Positions 17,012 to 26,335 of a stretch of DNA of 64,000 nucleotides are shown here, piece after piece (positions within the stretch are counted from its first letter, which is position 1; each line of letters starts with the position of its first letter). The stretch is taken from contig OZ251571.1 of NCBI GenBank assembly GCA_965243565.1, positions 744,001 through 808,000 of the forward strand, read 5' to 3'. The translations under genes were made by a program, and so were the position numbers. The notes beneath the pieces are model-generated. The model was given only the letters and a program-made list of their open reading frames with translations. It did no database searches and was not told where the DNA came from. This DNA is from CBDEVH01 sp965243565. GTDB lineage: Bacteria > Pseudomonadota > Gammaproteobacteria > Tethybacterales > Persebacteraceae.

Positions 17012-17728
17012 TTAACTAGGACAACGTTCTGCCGAAAGCACTTTTCCTGCTGTGTTATGTTGTACCCAAATAGCACAACCATGAGTTGCAGGGTCAAATT
17101 GAGGCACGCTAATTTTTTGTTTGGATGCGTTGACAAATGCAAAGTTAGTAACAACATTATGACTGTTGAGTTTTTTGCCTTTGTTTTCGCCAGAAGTAAC
17201 AAGGGTTTCTGTACTTAATAGGTATATGGCGTAATTGAGAGAATAGTTGTCACGAATTTTGCCGTCAATACTGGCAATTATTCCTTTTTGAGCCGAATTT
17301 TTAAAAGAAATTTTAATGGCAGAAGAATTTTGTGATTCACTGCGGGCAGTTTTAATTAAAGAATCAATGCTGTTTTCTTCTGAGCCAACTGTTTGATAAT
17401 TTCCATTGACAATGATTTGCGGTGTATAGACACTTCGGGTATCGCGAATTTTTTTATTATATCTCGTTTGTCTCTCCGTATACTTTCGTGAAGAAAAAGG
17501 ATCTTTCCATACACCAGCACTACCATAAACCAAATCATCCCAATAATCAACATGAAATTCAAGTGCAATAACATTTTTATCTTGAGAGTATTTTTCGTAT
17601 AATAATTTTTCAGCAGCGGGGCATGAATAACAGCCTTGTGATGTAAATAATTCCACCAGTATGTTTGACTTATCTGCATAGGCAAAAGATGGGATAAAAA
17701 TGAGGAGAGCGAGTAATAATTTTTGCAT
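17012..17728 (-). CDS. DUF1223 family thioredoxin-like exported protein
   Basis: 238 residues with signal peptide MQKLLLALLIFIPSFAYA. The DUF1223 core shows VELFTSQGCYSCPAAEKLL (Cys-x-x-Cys at about 33-36), EFHVDYWDDLVYG and YTPQIIVNG. The family is thioredoxin-fold, probably periplasmic, with no settled function. A second pair of Cys near the C-terminus (HGCAIWV, ERCPS) may form a structural disulfide. It lies alone on the minus strand, upstream of the broken secreted gene and divergent from gdhA. Confidence 0.85.
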   Translation of the reverse strand: MQKLLLALLIFIPSFAYADKSNILVELFTSQGCYSCPAAEKLLYEKYSQDKNVIALEFHVDYWDDLVYGSAGVWKDPFSSRKYTERQTRYNKKIRDTRSVYTPQIIVNGNYQTVGSEENSIDSLIKTARSESQNSSAIKISFKNSAQKGIIASIDGKIRDNYSLNYAIYLLSTETLVTSGENKGKKLNSHNVVTNFAFVNASKQKISVPQFDPATHGCAIWVQHNTAGKVLSAERCPS

Positions 17729-17811
17729 AGGTATATAAAAGATTGAAATAAATGGTTATAGTGTATATTATAACTAAACTTCATTAAAACACATACTATA
17801 AGGAATTTATT

Positions 17812-19173
17812 ATGATTAAAAAGAAATACAACAGTCTTAACTTAGAGCAATTTATGAGTGGACTAGAGCGTCGAAATCCAAATGAACCTGAGTTTCATCA
17901 ATCTGTTCACGAGGTCGCGCAATCGGTTATTCCTTATATTAAAAAAAATAACAAGAAATATGGCGAATCGATTATTCTTGAACGAATTACAGAGCCTGAA
18001 AAAATATATATATTTCGCGTTATTTGGGAAGACGACATGGGCAATATGCGTGTTAACCGCGGTTACCGTGTGCAATTTAATAATGCACTAGGTCCTTATA
18101 AAGGTGGTTTGCGCTTTCATCCTTCGGTCAATTTGGGTGTTTTAAAGTTTTTGGCATTTGAACAAACTTTTAAAAATGCTCTAACTACATTGCCTTTGGG
18201 TGCTGCCAAAGGTGGGTCTGATTTTAATCCACATGGAAAGTCTGATAAAGAAATTCTACGTTTTTGTAAGTCGTTTATGTTGGCGTTATTTCAACATATA
18301 GGACCTAACTTGGATGTTCCTGCAGGTGATATTGGTGTCGGCGAACGAGAAATTGGTTATTTATTCGGGCAGTATAAACGTATTACTGGCGAATTTGTGT
18401 CCGGCGTATTAACTGGTAAATCGCTTAATTCTGGTGGTAGTTTAATCAGAAAAGAGGCGACGGGTTACGGGGCTGTTTATTTTGCCAATGAGATGCTCAA
18501 ACAGCATAAGAATGAATTGGCAGGAAAAGTTTGCACCGTTTCTGGTAGTGGTAATGTTGCCCAATACTGCGCGAAAAAAATTATCAGTTTGGGGGGTAAG
18601 GTTGTAACATTGTCTGATTCAAGTGGCTTTATTTATGACAAAGATGGAATAGATCAAGAAAAACTTGATTACGTTATAGATTTAAAAACGGTTAGACGAG
18701 GCAGAATTTCAGAGTATGTTAAGCAATACAAATCGGCTAAATTTTTTGAAAACAAACGCGTTTGGGAAATTCCTTGCGACTTGGCTTTTCCGTGTGCTAC
18801 TCAAAACGAATTGGATATTAATGATGCTAAAAAGTTGCTAAAAAATAAATGTATTGCTGTTATTGAAGGCAGTAATATGCCAACTACAGCAGCAGCGATG
18901 GAACTTATTAGAGACAATATACTATTTGCCCCTGCCAAAGCAGCAAATGCTGGTGGTGTTGCTATTTCTGGTTTAGAGATGAGCCAAAATAGTTTGCGCT
19001 TGTCATGGGATATAGACGAAATGGAAAATCGCCTGTTGACAATTATGCAAAAAATACACGAGCAATGTGTTGTCTATAGCAGACGGAAAAAAGGCAAAAT
19101 AGATTATGTGGATGGTGCTAATATAGCGGGTTTTGAACGTGTCGCTAACGCGATGATGTCACAAGGCGTTTAA
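17812..19173 (+). CDS. gdhA: NADP-specific glutamate dehydrogenase
   Basis: Makes glutamate from 2-oxoglutarate and ammonium. 453 residues, hexameric family I length. Substrate-site motif GPYKGGLRFHPSVNLGVLKFL near 92-112, catalytic Lys region LPLGAAKGGSDFNP near 124-137, DVPAGDIGVGEREIGYL near 166-182 and the NADP-binding VSGSGNVAQYCAKK near 244-257. It supplies glutamate, a co-substrate for the methylamine genes at 55-61 kb and for proline synthesis by proB/proA. Confidence 0.96.
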   Translation: MIKKKYNSLNLEQFMSGLERRNPNEPEFHQSVHEVAQSVIPYIKKNNKKYGESIILERITEPEKIYIFRVIWEDDMGNMRVNRGYRVQFNNALGPYKGGLRFHPSVNLGVLKFLAFEQTFKNALTTLPLGAAKGGSDFNPHGKSDKEILRFCKSFMLALFQHIGPNLDVPAGDIGVGEREIGYLFGQYKRITGEFVSGVLTGKSLNSGGSLIRKEATGYGAVYFANEMLKQHKNELAGKVCTVSGSGNVAQYCAKKIISLGGKVVTLSDSSGFIYDKDGIDQEKLDYVIDLKTVRRGRISEYVKQYKSAKFFENKRVWEIPCDLAFPCATQNELDINDAKKLLKNKCIAVIEGSNMPTTAAAMELIRDNILFAPAKAANAGGVAISGLEMSQNSLRLSWDIDEMENRLLTIMQKIHEQCVVYSRRKKGKIDYVDGANIAGFERVANAMMSQGV

Positions 19174-19203
19174 AAGTAAAATAGCCCATTTTTTAAAATT
19201 TAT

Positions 19204-19227
19204 CAAAGACCGCTTTTGCGGTCTTTG
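19204..19227. terminator. Bidirectional terminator between gdhA and the octaprenyl synthase gene
   Basis: Perfect 10-bp stem CAAAGACCGC / GCGGTCTTTG with a TTTT loop in the 55-base gap between convergent genes. It can serve both strands, though the flanking T tracts are short. Confidence 0.7.
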
Positions 19228-19228
19228 C

Positions 19229-20191
19229 TTATCTATCGCGTTTTAGTGATAATTCTGCTAGGGTAATGAGAGCATCTTTATCGGGGGAATTTTGTAATGG
19301 GGCGAGGGCATCAATTGCCTTTTTGGTTATTTTTTTTGCAATTTCGTAAACAGCGTTCATTGCATCGGTGCTGTAAATTTGTTGCATAATTTCTTCAAAA
19401 GAGTCAACGCTATTGCCTTGCCATTGCTCTAAAATATGGGCTTTATTGGCTCCATCAAGCCGTGATAGCATAATTATTATGGGTAGCGTCATTTTATTTT
19501 CGGAAAAATCGATGCCAATTTTTTTCCCGGTATTTTGAGTAGTGCCTTGATAATCCAAGCAATCATCAATTATTTGAAAAACCATTCCCAAATAATGACC
19601 GTACTCTGCCATTGCTTTGTCATTGACTTCAGCAATAGCGGAAGCAGCAGCGGCAGCGGTTTTAAATAAATTAGCGGTTTTATATTCAATGATAGTAAAG
19701 TAATCATCTTGACTAATAGTTTGTTTATCACGATTAAGCAATTGAAATAATTCGCCTTCGGTTAGTTTATTGGTGGCAGTTGCAACGTTTTTGAGTAGTT
19801 GTATATTGCCAATGTCGGCAAAAATTTGTGAGGCACGAGAGTATAAAAAATCACCTGCTAAAATAGCAGCGGTACTGCCATAAACACAAGCGGCGGCTGG
19901 TAGGTGTCGCCGTATTTTTGCTTGGTCAACAACGTCATCATGTAGCAAGCTGGCGGTATGAATAAACTCAATGCCAACGGCAATTTTATTGGATATGTCA
20001 GAGTCAATATGATAATGATTACAAGCCAAAACGGCAACCAATGCGCGCAGTCTTTTACCTCCAGTAAAATACTCTTTTTCCTTCATATCCGTTATTAAAG
20101 AGACTTCAGTATGAAGATTTTCAAACATGGTTTGTTTGATTGTTTCAAATTTGTAATCAAAGGTATGAAGAAAATCAGATAAATCGCTCAT
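19229..20191 (-). CDS. ispB: Polyprenyl (octaprenyl) diphosphate synthase
   Basis: Trans-prenyltransferase that builds the ubiquinone side chain. 320 residues. First Asp-rich motif LLHDDVVDQAKIRR near 81-94 and second IIDDCLDYQGTTQNTGK near 205-221; also GGKRLRALVAVLA near 45. The length of the product cannot be told by eye, and octaprenyl is inferred from gammaproteobacterial practice. Its ATG overlaps the proB stop by 4 bases, so here it is the last gene of the rplU-rpmA-obgE-proB unit rather than divergent from rplU as in many relatives. Confidence 0.9.
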   Translation of the reverse strand: MSDLSDFLHTFDYKFETIKQTMFENLHTEVSLITDMKEKEYFTGGKRLRALVAVLACNHYHIDSDISNKIAVGIEFIHTASLLHDDVVDQAKIRRHLPAAACVYGSTAAILAGDFLYSRASQIFADIGNIQLLKNVATATNKLTEGELFQLLNRDKQTISQDDYFTIIEYKTANLFKTAAAAASAIAEVNDKAMAEYGHYLGMVFQIIDDCLDYQGTTQNTGKKIGIDFSENKMTLPIIIMLSRLDGANKAHILEQWQGNSVDSFEEIMQQIYSTDAMNAVYEIAKKITKKAIDALAPLQNSPDKDALITLAELSLKRDR

Positions 20192-21303
20192 TGTAATATG
20201 CTCATGTTGTCACGATGTACCATTTCTTCTTCGTGTGCGTATCCGAGAATACTGGCAATGTCTTTGCTTTTTACGCCACATAATTGTTTGGCATCATTAG
20301 AATTATAATTAATGAGGGCATGACCGATGACATTGCCTTGCCTTGACATGATTTTAATGGCGTCACCTCGAGCAAAATTTCCTTCAATACTTTGTATGCC
20401 TGCAGTTAGTAAACTTCTTTTTTTAATAACAATGGCATTTACCGCACCATCATCAAGAATCACTTTGCCTCGTGTAAGCAAGCCACTGGCTAGCCATTGC
20501 TTTCGTGCAGAGAGGCGTGGAATATCGGCTCTTAAAAAACTACCTATGTCTTTATCACCTGTCAGAGCGGATTCGATGCAATTTTTTACCTCACCGTTAA
20601 TGATGAGTGTATGCGCGCCACTGCGTGCTGCCATTCGCGCCGCATATATTTTACTTTGCATGCCACCCAAGCCACAGTCACTTTTGCTACTATCAACATA
20701 GGTTAAAAGCGTTGAATCGTTTGCCGAGGTATCACCAACAATACAATCGGGTGTTGATTTGTCTTTGTAAATGCCATTGACATTGGTTAGTAATAATAGC
20801 AAATCTGCCTCTAGTAAATTGGATATTTGAGCGGCTAGATAATCATTATTTTCAAAACAAACTGCATCAGTTGAAATAACATCATTTTCGTTTATAACGG
20901 GGATGATGGAATATTTTAAAAAATGCCGTAAGGTGGCTCTTGCGTTTAAATAAATCGTGCGATTAGCCATTTCCTCTGCGGTTAGTAATACTTGAGCGGC
21001 GTGTAGGTTGTGCCGAGAAAAAGCATTTTCATAAGCGTTTATTAGCCGCATTTGCCCAACTGCCGCTGCTACTTGTAAGCAGGTTCTATCGTTGGGACGA
21101 CCTTTTTGTTTTAAGCATGAAACACCTGCTGCAACTGAGCCTGAAGAAACAATAACAATTTCTTTTCCAGTTATTTTGCAAGCAGCAATTTGTTCGCAAA
21201 GATGATTGATATAAGTGGTATTTAATTGTTGCTTGTCATTGATTAGCAAACTGCTACCAATTTTAATAACAATTTTTTTTGCTTTTTTTAATTCTTTTCG
21301 CAT
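20188..21303 (-). CDS. proB: Glutamate 5-kinase
   Basis: First step of proline synthesis, phosphorylating glutamate. 371 residues: amino-acid kinase domain (VIKIGSSLLIN near 11-21, VSSGSVAAGVSCL near 52-64, PVINENDVIS near 135-144, GGMQSKIYAARMAARSG near 212-228) and C-terminal PUA domain (about 278-355) with RKQWLASGLLTRGKVILDDGA before it. Overlaps obgE by 16 bases and ispB by 4. Its partner proA is far away at 42.6-44.1 kb. Confidence 0.94.
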   Translation of the reverse strand: MRKELKKAKKIVIKIGSSLLINDKQQLNTTYINHLCEQIAACKITGKEIVIVSSGSVAAGVSCLKQKGRPNDRTCLQVAAAVGQMRLINAYENAFSRHNLHAAQVLLTAEEMANRTIYLNARATLRHFLKYSIIPVINENDVISTDAVCFENNDYLAAQISNLLEADLLLLLTNVNGIYKDKSTPDCIVGDTSANDSTLLTYVDSSKSDCGLGGMQSKIYAARMAARSGAHTLIINGEVKNCIESALTGDKDIGSFLRADIPRLSARKQWLASGLLTRGKVILDDGAVNAIVIKKRSLLTAGIQSIEGNFARGDAIKIMSRQGNVIGHALINYNSNDAKQLCGVKSKDIASILGYAHEEEMVHRDNMSILQ

Positions 21304-22304
21304 AACTTATGCATGAGTTGATGAACGGTCTCACTGACATTGATATTGCCCGCTGCTGAAATTAATATGACATTATCAAAATAAGGGCACTGTTCTTCAA
21401 CTTGTTGTTTTTTAATTTTACTTTCTTCATCTGATATCAAATCGGTTTTATTCAGTAATAACCATCGGTTTTTAGAAGGTAATTCTTCAATAGACGACTG
21501 GTTTAGCTCATTGTTTATCGTATGACAATCTTCTATTAAACTGTCAGAGCTGATGTCGGCAATTTGGCAAAGAAATTTTGTTCGCGACAAATGTCGTAAA
21601 AATTGATTGCCCAAACCGGCACCGTCAGATGCACCTGAAATGAGTCCGGGTATATCTGCCACGACCAGGCGTTGATAAGAGTTTTCGATAGAAACAACGC
21701 CTAATTGAGGTGCTAGGGTTGTAAAAGGGTAACTGGCTATTTTTGGTTTGGCGGCTGATATGGCGTTTAAAAAAGTGGACTTTCCAGCATTGGGTAAGCC
21801 CAATAAACCGACATCTGCCATAACGGTTAATTCTAGATGAAATATCCGTTCGATGCCTTGTTCACCTGGTGTGCTTTTGCGGGGTGCACGATTGGTGGAT
21901 GTTTTAAAATAAGCATTGCCAAAACCACCATGCCCGCCGCTTGCTAGTAATACAGGTTCGTTTTCTTCGGTTAAATCGGCATGTAAATAATTTGTTTCAG
22001 CATCAAAAATACGCGTTCCGAGCGGCAGCTGGACGTAAACATTGTCAGCATTGGCACCGTGCTTGTCTTTGCTCATGCCACGCATACCATTGCTGGCAAA
22101 AACTTTACGGCGAAATCGGAATTCAGAAAGGGTGCTTACGGCTGGTGTGGCGATTGCAAAGACACTGCCACCATTGCCACCATTGCCACCATTTGGACCG
22201 CCATTGGGGCGTGATTTTTCTCTTAAAAAACTAATAATGCCGTTGCCACCGTTACCACCAGTAACAATGATATTAAGTTCATCGATAAATGTATGGTTGC
22301 GCAT
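21288..22304 (-). CDS. obgE: Obg GTPase (ribosome assembly, stress)
   Basis: Essential GTPase of 50S assembly. 338 residues. Gly-rich Obg fold in the first 155 residues with NGGPNGGNGGNGGSVF near 36-51 (the repeated coding sequence at 22160-22200), then the G domain with GLPNAGKSTFLNAISAAKP near 164, DIPGLISGASDGAGLG near 211 and LNKTDLI near 285. No C-terminal extension, as in the shorter family members. Part of the rplU-rpmA-obgE-proB-ispB unit. Confidence 0.95.
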   Translation of the reverse strand: MRNHTFIDELNIIVTGGNGGNGIISFLREKSRPNGGPNGGNGGNGGSVFAIATPAVSTLSEFRFRRKVFASNGMRGMSKDKHGANADNVYVQLPLGTRIFDAETNYLHADLTEENEPVLLASGGHGGFGNAYFKTSTNRAPRKSTPGEQGIERIFHLELTVMADVGLLGLPNAGKSTFLNAISAAKPKIASYPFTTLAPQLGVVSIENSYQRLVVADIPGLISGASDGAGLGNQFLRHLSRTKFLCQIADISSDSLIEDCHTINNELNQSSIEELPSKNRWLLLNKTDLISDEESKIKKQQVEEQCPYFDNVILISAAGNINVSETVHQLMHKLCEKN

Positions 22305-22327
22305 ATACAGCCGTTGCGCTTATGTTT

Positions 22328-22588
22328 TTAGGAGTTTTCTTTAACGTCTACAAAAGAGCGAAGCATTCTGCCATGCTTAGAAAAACTTACTACGCCGTCT
22401 ATTAGACTGTATAAAGTATGGTCGCGACCAATACCGACATTAACGCCGGGGTGAAACTTGGTTCCACGCTGTCTTACAAGAATGGATCCTGCACTAACGA
22501 CTTGACCACCAAAGCGTTTTACGCCAAGATATTTAGGATTCGAATCGCGTCCATTTTTAGATGAACCGCCTGCTTTTTTCTGTGCCAT
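22328..22588 (-). CDS. rpmA: 50S ribosomal protein L27
   Basis: 86 residues. The N-terminus MAQKKAGGSSKNGRDSNPK, which reaches the peptidyl-transferase centre, and the core GVKRFGGQVVSAGSILVRQRGTKFHPG are diagnostic. Between rplU and obgE, as in most proteobacteria. Confidence 0.97.
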   Translation of the reverse strand: MAQKKAGGSSKNGRDSNPKYLGVKRFGGQVVSAGSILVRQRGTKFHPGVNVGIGRDHTLYSLIDGVVSFSKHGRMLRSFVDVKENS

Positions 22589-22605
22589 AGTGAGTCTCCA
22601 ATAAG

Positions 22606-22935
22606 TTAGCTGTTGTCTTGGATTTTTTCAATCCGTAATTCGGTAAGGCTCTGACGATGCCCTTGTGTTCTGCGGCTTGCTTTGCGTCTCCGCATTTTAA
22701 AAATGCGTAATTTTTTACCCAGAGGGTGAGATACAACAGTGGCTACAACGCTAATATTTTTTAGGCTATCACCAATTATAATTTCGCCGTCATCAGATTC
22801 CGCAAAAATAACATCATCAAATGTAATAGTGCTTCCTGTTTCATTTTTTAAACGGTTAGACACAATGATATCGCCTTCTTTTACGCGAAATTGCTTGGTG
22901 TTGGCATTTAGGGTTACATACATTAAACTACTCAT
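22606..22935 (-). CDS. rplU: 50S ribosomal protein L21
   Basis: About 109 residues. Core features KQFRVKEGDIIVSNRL and the basic C-terminal KMRRRKASRRTQGHRQ match L21. Start chosen at ATG 22933-22935 (MSSLMYVTLN) because GAGG lies 6 bases before it; an in-frame ATG at 22921-22923 (MYVTLNANTKQF) would match the shorter standard N-terminus. First gene of the rplU-rpmA-obgE-proB-ispB unit. Confidence 0.94.
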   Translation of the reverse strand: MSSLMYVTLNANTKQFRVKEGDIIVSNRLKNETGSTITFDDVIFAESDDGEIIIGDSLKNISVVATVVSHPLGKKLRIFKMRRRKASRRTQGHRQSLTELRIEKIQDNS

Positions 22936-22966
22936 AATAAGCCTCAAAAATTGTAAAAATCAAATT

Positions 22967-23043
<77 letters not shown>

Positions 23044-23364
23044 AGCGAGATTCTACAGTAAAGTAGATCAAATACAATCTACTATCTAACAATAATTTGA
23101 GCGTTTTGCCAATATTATTGCTGTTATTCTGTTTGTTCTTGTTGTTTGGCAAATTATTAGTGATGCGTTTTCTATTCTATCAACATTCAGGTAGTAGATA
23201 GCGTATTAAACTGAACAGAGTTAGCCAAAAATAACGCATTTGCGGAAAGAATTTTTTCTTTTTTATCGACGGTAATTAATACGATAATGATAAGTAAATC
23301 CTTGTGTTAAATCGCTTTAAAATGAAATCATTTGCTCTAATCTGTCATGTATAATAACGCCGTT
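23044..23364. other. Intergenic region between two divergent tRNA genes
   Basis: 321 bases with no convincing coding frame. Contains a hairpin AGTAGAT/ATCTACT (23062-23083) just upstream of tRNA-Met and a long-loop inverted repeat TTTGCCAA/TTGGCAAA (23105-23112, 23146-23153). The right end carries a consensus TATAAT at 23350-23355, ten bases before tRNA-Lys. I see no known RNA family in it. Confidence 0.5.
23350..23355 (+). promoter_or_regulatory. -10 element of the tRNA-Lys promoter
   Basis: Consensus TATAAT ten bases before the mature 5' end of tRNA-Lys. No good -35 box is apparent at the ideal spacing. Confidence 0.55.
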
Positions 23365-23440
23365 GGGTCGTTAGCTCAGTCGGTAGAGCAGCGGACTTTT
23401 AATCCGTTGGTCCAGGGTTCGAACCCCTGACGGCCTACCA
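23365..23440 (+). tRNA. tRNA-Lys (anticodon TTT)
   Basis: 76 bases with encoded CCA. Acceptor GGGTCGT pairs with ACGGCCT (a G:T pair at the first position), D arm AGCTCAGTCGGTAGAGC, anticodon loop CTTTTAA in a CGGA/TCCG stem, and T loop TTCGAAC. Confidence 0.95.
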
Positions 23441-23475
23441 AACATTTAATACAAATAATAAGTTATAGATTCTGT

Positions 23476-23910
23476 ATGAGTATATTAGAAAAAGCAAAAA
23501 AGCGTCAGATTACGACTGATGGGGCTTATGCAGGGTGTGTTACTCCCAATGAGGCAAGTGAACTTTGTTTGCAGAATCAAGCGGTACTGATTGATGTGCG
23601 TACCATTGCTGAAATCACCTATGTTGGTCGTGTGCCTTGGGGCGATCATATCGAATGGCTGATGTATCCAGCGATGGATACCAATAGCAAATTTGTTGAT
23701 GAACTACAGCAATCCGTATCCAAAGACAAGCCGTTGCTATTTTTATGTCGTAGTGGCGTTCGTTCGCACTACGCTGCCTGTGTTGCTTCGCAAGCGGGAT
23801 ACGAATCTTATAATATTCTCGAAGGTTTTGAGGGGCAGATAGACAAAGAAGGGCATCGAAATAAAATCGATGGCTGGCGATTTAGAGATTTACCTTGGAT
23901 TCAAACCTAA
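23476..23910 (+). CDS. Rhodanese-like domain protein
   Basis: 144-residue single rhodanese domain, presumably a sulfurtransferase or redox carrier in the cytoplasm. Active-site loop FLCRSGVRSHYAA near 96-108 with the catalytic Cys followed by Arg-Ser-Gly; the entry motif VLIDVRTIAEITYVGRVPWGDHIEW near 37-61. It lies 12 bases before pepP, so probably co-transcribed with pepP and the ubiH-like gene. Physiological substrate unknown. Confidence 0.88.
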   Translation: MSILEKAKKRQITTDGAYAGCVTPNEASELCLQNQAVLIDVRTIAEITYVGRVPWGDHIEWLMYPAMDTNSKFVDELQQSVSKDKPLLFLCRSGVRSHYAACVASQAGYESYNILEGFEGQIDKEGHRNKIDGWRFRDLPWIQT

Positions 23911-23921
23911 TTACTTTTTAA

Positions 23922-25208
23922 ATGCTTAGTTTGATTACTGTTACCAAAAATAGGCGTCAATATTTAGCCAATCAAATAAAAAATGGCATTGTCTTTTTAG
24001 TGGCTTGCCCAAAAGTCGTTCAGACCAAAGATGTTTTTTATTCTCCTTATATTCCAAATTATTCCCACTACTACTTAAGTGGCTGTGATGAACCCAATAC
24101 GGCTTTGCTGATGTTGGTTCAAGATGGCATTGCTATTGAGACAGTGTTATTTTGTCGTGAATACGATAAAACGGCTATGCAATGGGATGGCGATTATCTT
24201 ACCGCCGACAATGCCTTTGAAAAAACAGGCATAATGGGAGTGGGTATTAATGCCCTAGCGGACTATTTAACAAGGCATATACAAAGTGAAAAAACAGTGT
24301 ATTGTTTGCCGGGCGATAACCAGCAGTGGGATCATTGGATTGGAGATAAATTTTCACAAAAACGTCTCAATAATCGCAATCAAAAAATTAAACTGGCTGA
24401 AATAGTAGATGTATCAATAATAATCGATTCCATGCGGCTTATTAAAGATGAATATGAATTAAATCAAATACAAAAATCCTGTCATATTGCTTGTCAAGCA
24501 CTGGAAGATGTCATGATAAATGCCAAACAAATGCGTATGGAATACGAGGCAGAGGCGTTGTTGTCGTATCATTATCAAAAAAATGGCGGTATGCATGCTT
24601 TTCCGGCTATTGTAGCGAGTGGTAGCAATGCGTGTTGCCTACACTATACTGCCAATAATATGGCGATTAGTCCCAGTCATTTGGTATTGATAGATACGGG
24701 TTGTAGAGTAGGGCATTATTGCAGTGATATAACACGCACTTTCCCGATTAATGGGGTGTGGACTGGTGCCGTAAGAGATGTTTATGAATTGGTGCTTGGC
24801 ACACAAAAAAAGGCAATTACAGCGGCTCAAGTTGGCATGGAATGGGAATCATTAAATAAATTGGCAATAGAATCATTGGTAGATGGGCTGGTCCAATTAA
24901 AAATCTGCACAGGGTCTGTAGATGAAATAATAGAAAAGAAAACGTACCGAAAATTTTACATGCATAGTATTGGGCACAGCTTGGGGTTGGATGTGCACGA
25001 CGTAGGGGTGTGTCAACAATTAAGTGCTGGTATGGTGATTACTATTGAGCCCGGTCTTTACATCCCTGATGATGACGATGTGTCTAAAAATTTTCGAGGT
25101 ATTGGCTTGCGAATTGAAGACGATGTATTGATTAATAAACTTGACAACACGGTATTAACATCATTCTTAGTAAAGGAAATTGATGATATTACTCAATTAA
25201 TGTCATAA
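23922..25208 (+). CDS. pepP: Xaa-Pro aminopeptidase (aminopeptidase P)
   Basis: Releases N-terminal residues before proline. 428 residues: N-terminal AMP_N domain (about 5-140) and pita-bread M24 catalytic domain. Dinuclear metal ligands appear in order: two Asp in LIDTGCRVGHYCSDITRT (near 250-265), His in YMHSIGHSLGLDVHD (near 350-362), Glu in VITIEPGLYI and Glu in GIGLRIEDDVLI near the end. Followed after 14 bases by the ubiH-like gene, the usual pepP-ubiH order. Confidence 0.94.
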   Translation: MLSLITVTKNRRQYLANQIKNGIVFLVACPKVVQTKDVFYSPYIPNYSHYYLSGCDEPNTALLMLVQDGIAIETVLFCREYDKTAMQWDGDYLTADNAFEKTGIMGVGINALADYLTRHIQSEKTVYCLPGDNQQWDHWIGDKFSQKRLNNRNQKIKLAEIVDVSIIIDSMRLIKDEYELNQIQKSCHIACQALEDVMINAKQMRMEYEAEALLSYHYQKNGGMHAFPAIVASGSNACCLHYTANNMAISPSHLVLIDTGCRVGHYCSDITRTFPINGVWTGAVRDVYELVLGTQKKAITAAQVGMEWESLNKLAIESLVDGLVQLKICTGSVDEIIEKKTYRKFYMHSIGHSLGLDVHDVGVCQQLSAGMVITIEPGLYIPDDDDVSKNFRGIGLRIEDDVLINKLDNTVLTSFLVKEIDDITQLMS

Positions 25209-25222
25209 TAAATATAAATACT

Positions 25223-26314
25223 ATGGAACAGATTGACATTGGCATTATTGGTAGCAGCTTGGCAGGGCTAACACTTGCTGCTATGTTACAAGAAGAAGAT
25301 TTGGACTATTCTATCGCTATTTTTGATAAAACATTTAACGCCACCAATGCGGACGGAAAATCGATTGTTCTAGGAAAAACCGCTGCACATTCTTTAAAAG
25401 AATTAAATGTGTTTCCTACCAATAGCCGTCCTATTAACAACACTTTTATTGGTTTTGGCAATGGCAAAAACCGCTCGTTAATGCCTGACAATGAAGTTAA
25501 CGAAATGGGCTATGCCGTAAATATTAATACGATAAAAGACAATTTGCTAAAAAAATGTGATGGCGTACAAAAAATAGACTGCACCGTTAAAAAAATAGAT
25601 GATATTAACGATTATTGCTTGATAACAACCGATAAAGACAAGCAATACGCTTGTCGATTCCTAATTATTGCCTGCCAATTGCCTTTTGAAGTGTCAGAAT
25701 TTAACTATTTTCGTTATCAATACAAGCAAAAGGTTGTTTCATTGGTAGCCGAAATACCAACTTGGTCTGCCAGCAACGCCATGCAAAGTTATAACGCCAG
25801 TGGTGTAACTGTCATTGTGCCTAGAACTGATGATAAGGTCGGTGTTATTTGTTGCTTATCACCCTCTACTGCCGAACATATTGCGCAAATGACAGACGAT
25901 CAATTCAAAAATTACCTATCTCAAGAATTAAAACAAAATTTTTCATGGATGGGACAACGTCATTTTTACACCCCCACATTAAAAACGGCTTATTGTCTAG
26001 GCAAAAGAAACAAAGTTTTATTGGGGCAGGGGGCAACCAGTCTGCACCCCATAGGGGCACAAAGTTTGGGGTTGGGTATAGGTGATGCGCGAGTGCTGAC
26101 GCAACTTATTGCAGTGGATAAAATCACTGCCCGCGCTGCATTGCACTATGATAAAATCCGTCTTAAGGTGCATAGACAATCTGTTATTTTTACGAGTATT
26201 TTGGCATTGGGGCCGCATATGAAATTTTCAATTTTTCATCACTTAGGGCAAACTATATCAAAACCATTGGAATCAAATAACGTTCGTCGTTTCCTTATTA
26301 ATCATTTGTCATAA
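25223..26314 (+). CDS. UbiH/VisC-family FAD-dependent ubiquinone-biosynthesis hydroxylase (divergent)
   Basis: Flavin monooxygenase family, 363 residues, shorter than the common length near 390-400. N-terminal dinucleotide motif IGIIGSSLAGLTLAAML has Ser in place of the second Gly. The second FAD motif reads VLLGQGATSLHPIGAQSLGLGIGDA, recognisably the family's NAAHxxHPIxGQG region but altered. Its place right after pepP matches ubiH, so a role in ring hydroxylation of ubiquinone precursors is likely, but which ring position (UbiH, UbiF or UbiI) cannot be told. Confidence 0.78.
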   Translation: MEQIDIGIIGSSLAGLTLAAMLQEEDLDYSIAIFDKTFNATNADGKSIVLGKTAAHSLKELNVFPTNSRPINNTFIGFGNGKNRSLMPDNEVNEMGYAVNINTIKDNLLKKCDGVQKIDCTVKKIDDINDYCLITTDKDKQYACRFLIIACQLPFEVSEFNYFRYQYKQKVVSLVAEIPTWSASNAMQSYNASGVTVIVPRTDDKVGVICCLSPSTAEHIAQMTDDQFKNYLSQELKQNFSWMGQRHFYTPTLKTAYCLGKRNKVLLGQGATSLHPIGAQSLGLGIGDARVLTQLIAVDKITARAALHYDKIRLKVHRQSVIFTSILALGPHMKFSIFHHLGQTISKPLESNNVRRFLINHLS

Positions 26315-26335
26315 AGGCTACTGTTTTTTATTAAA

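Noticed and set aside
22155..22270. Repeated CCACCATTGCCACC-like sequence resembling a repeat array
   Set aside because: It is the reverse strand of the Gly-rich N-terminal region of obgE, a coding feature of the family.
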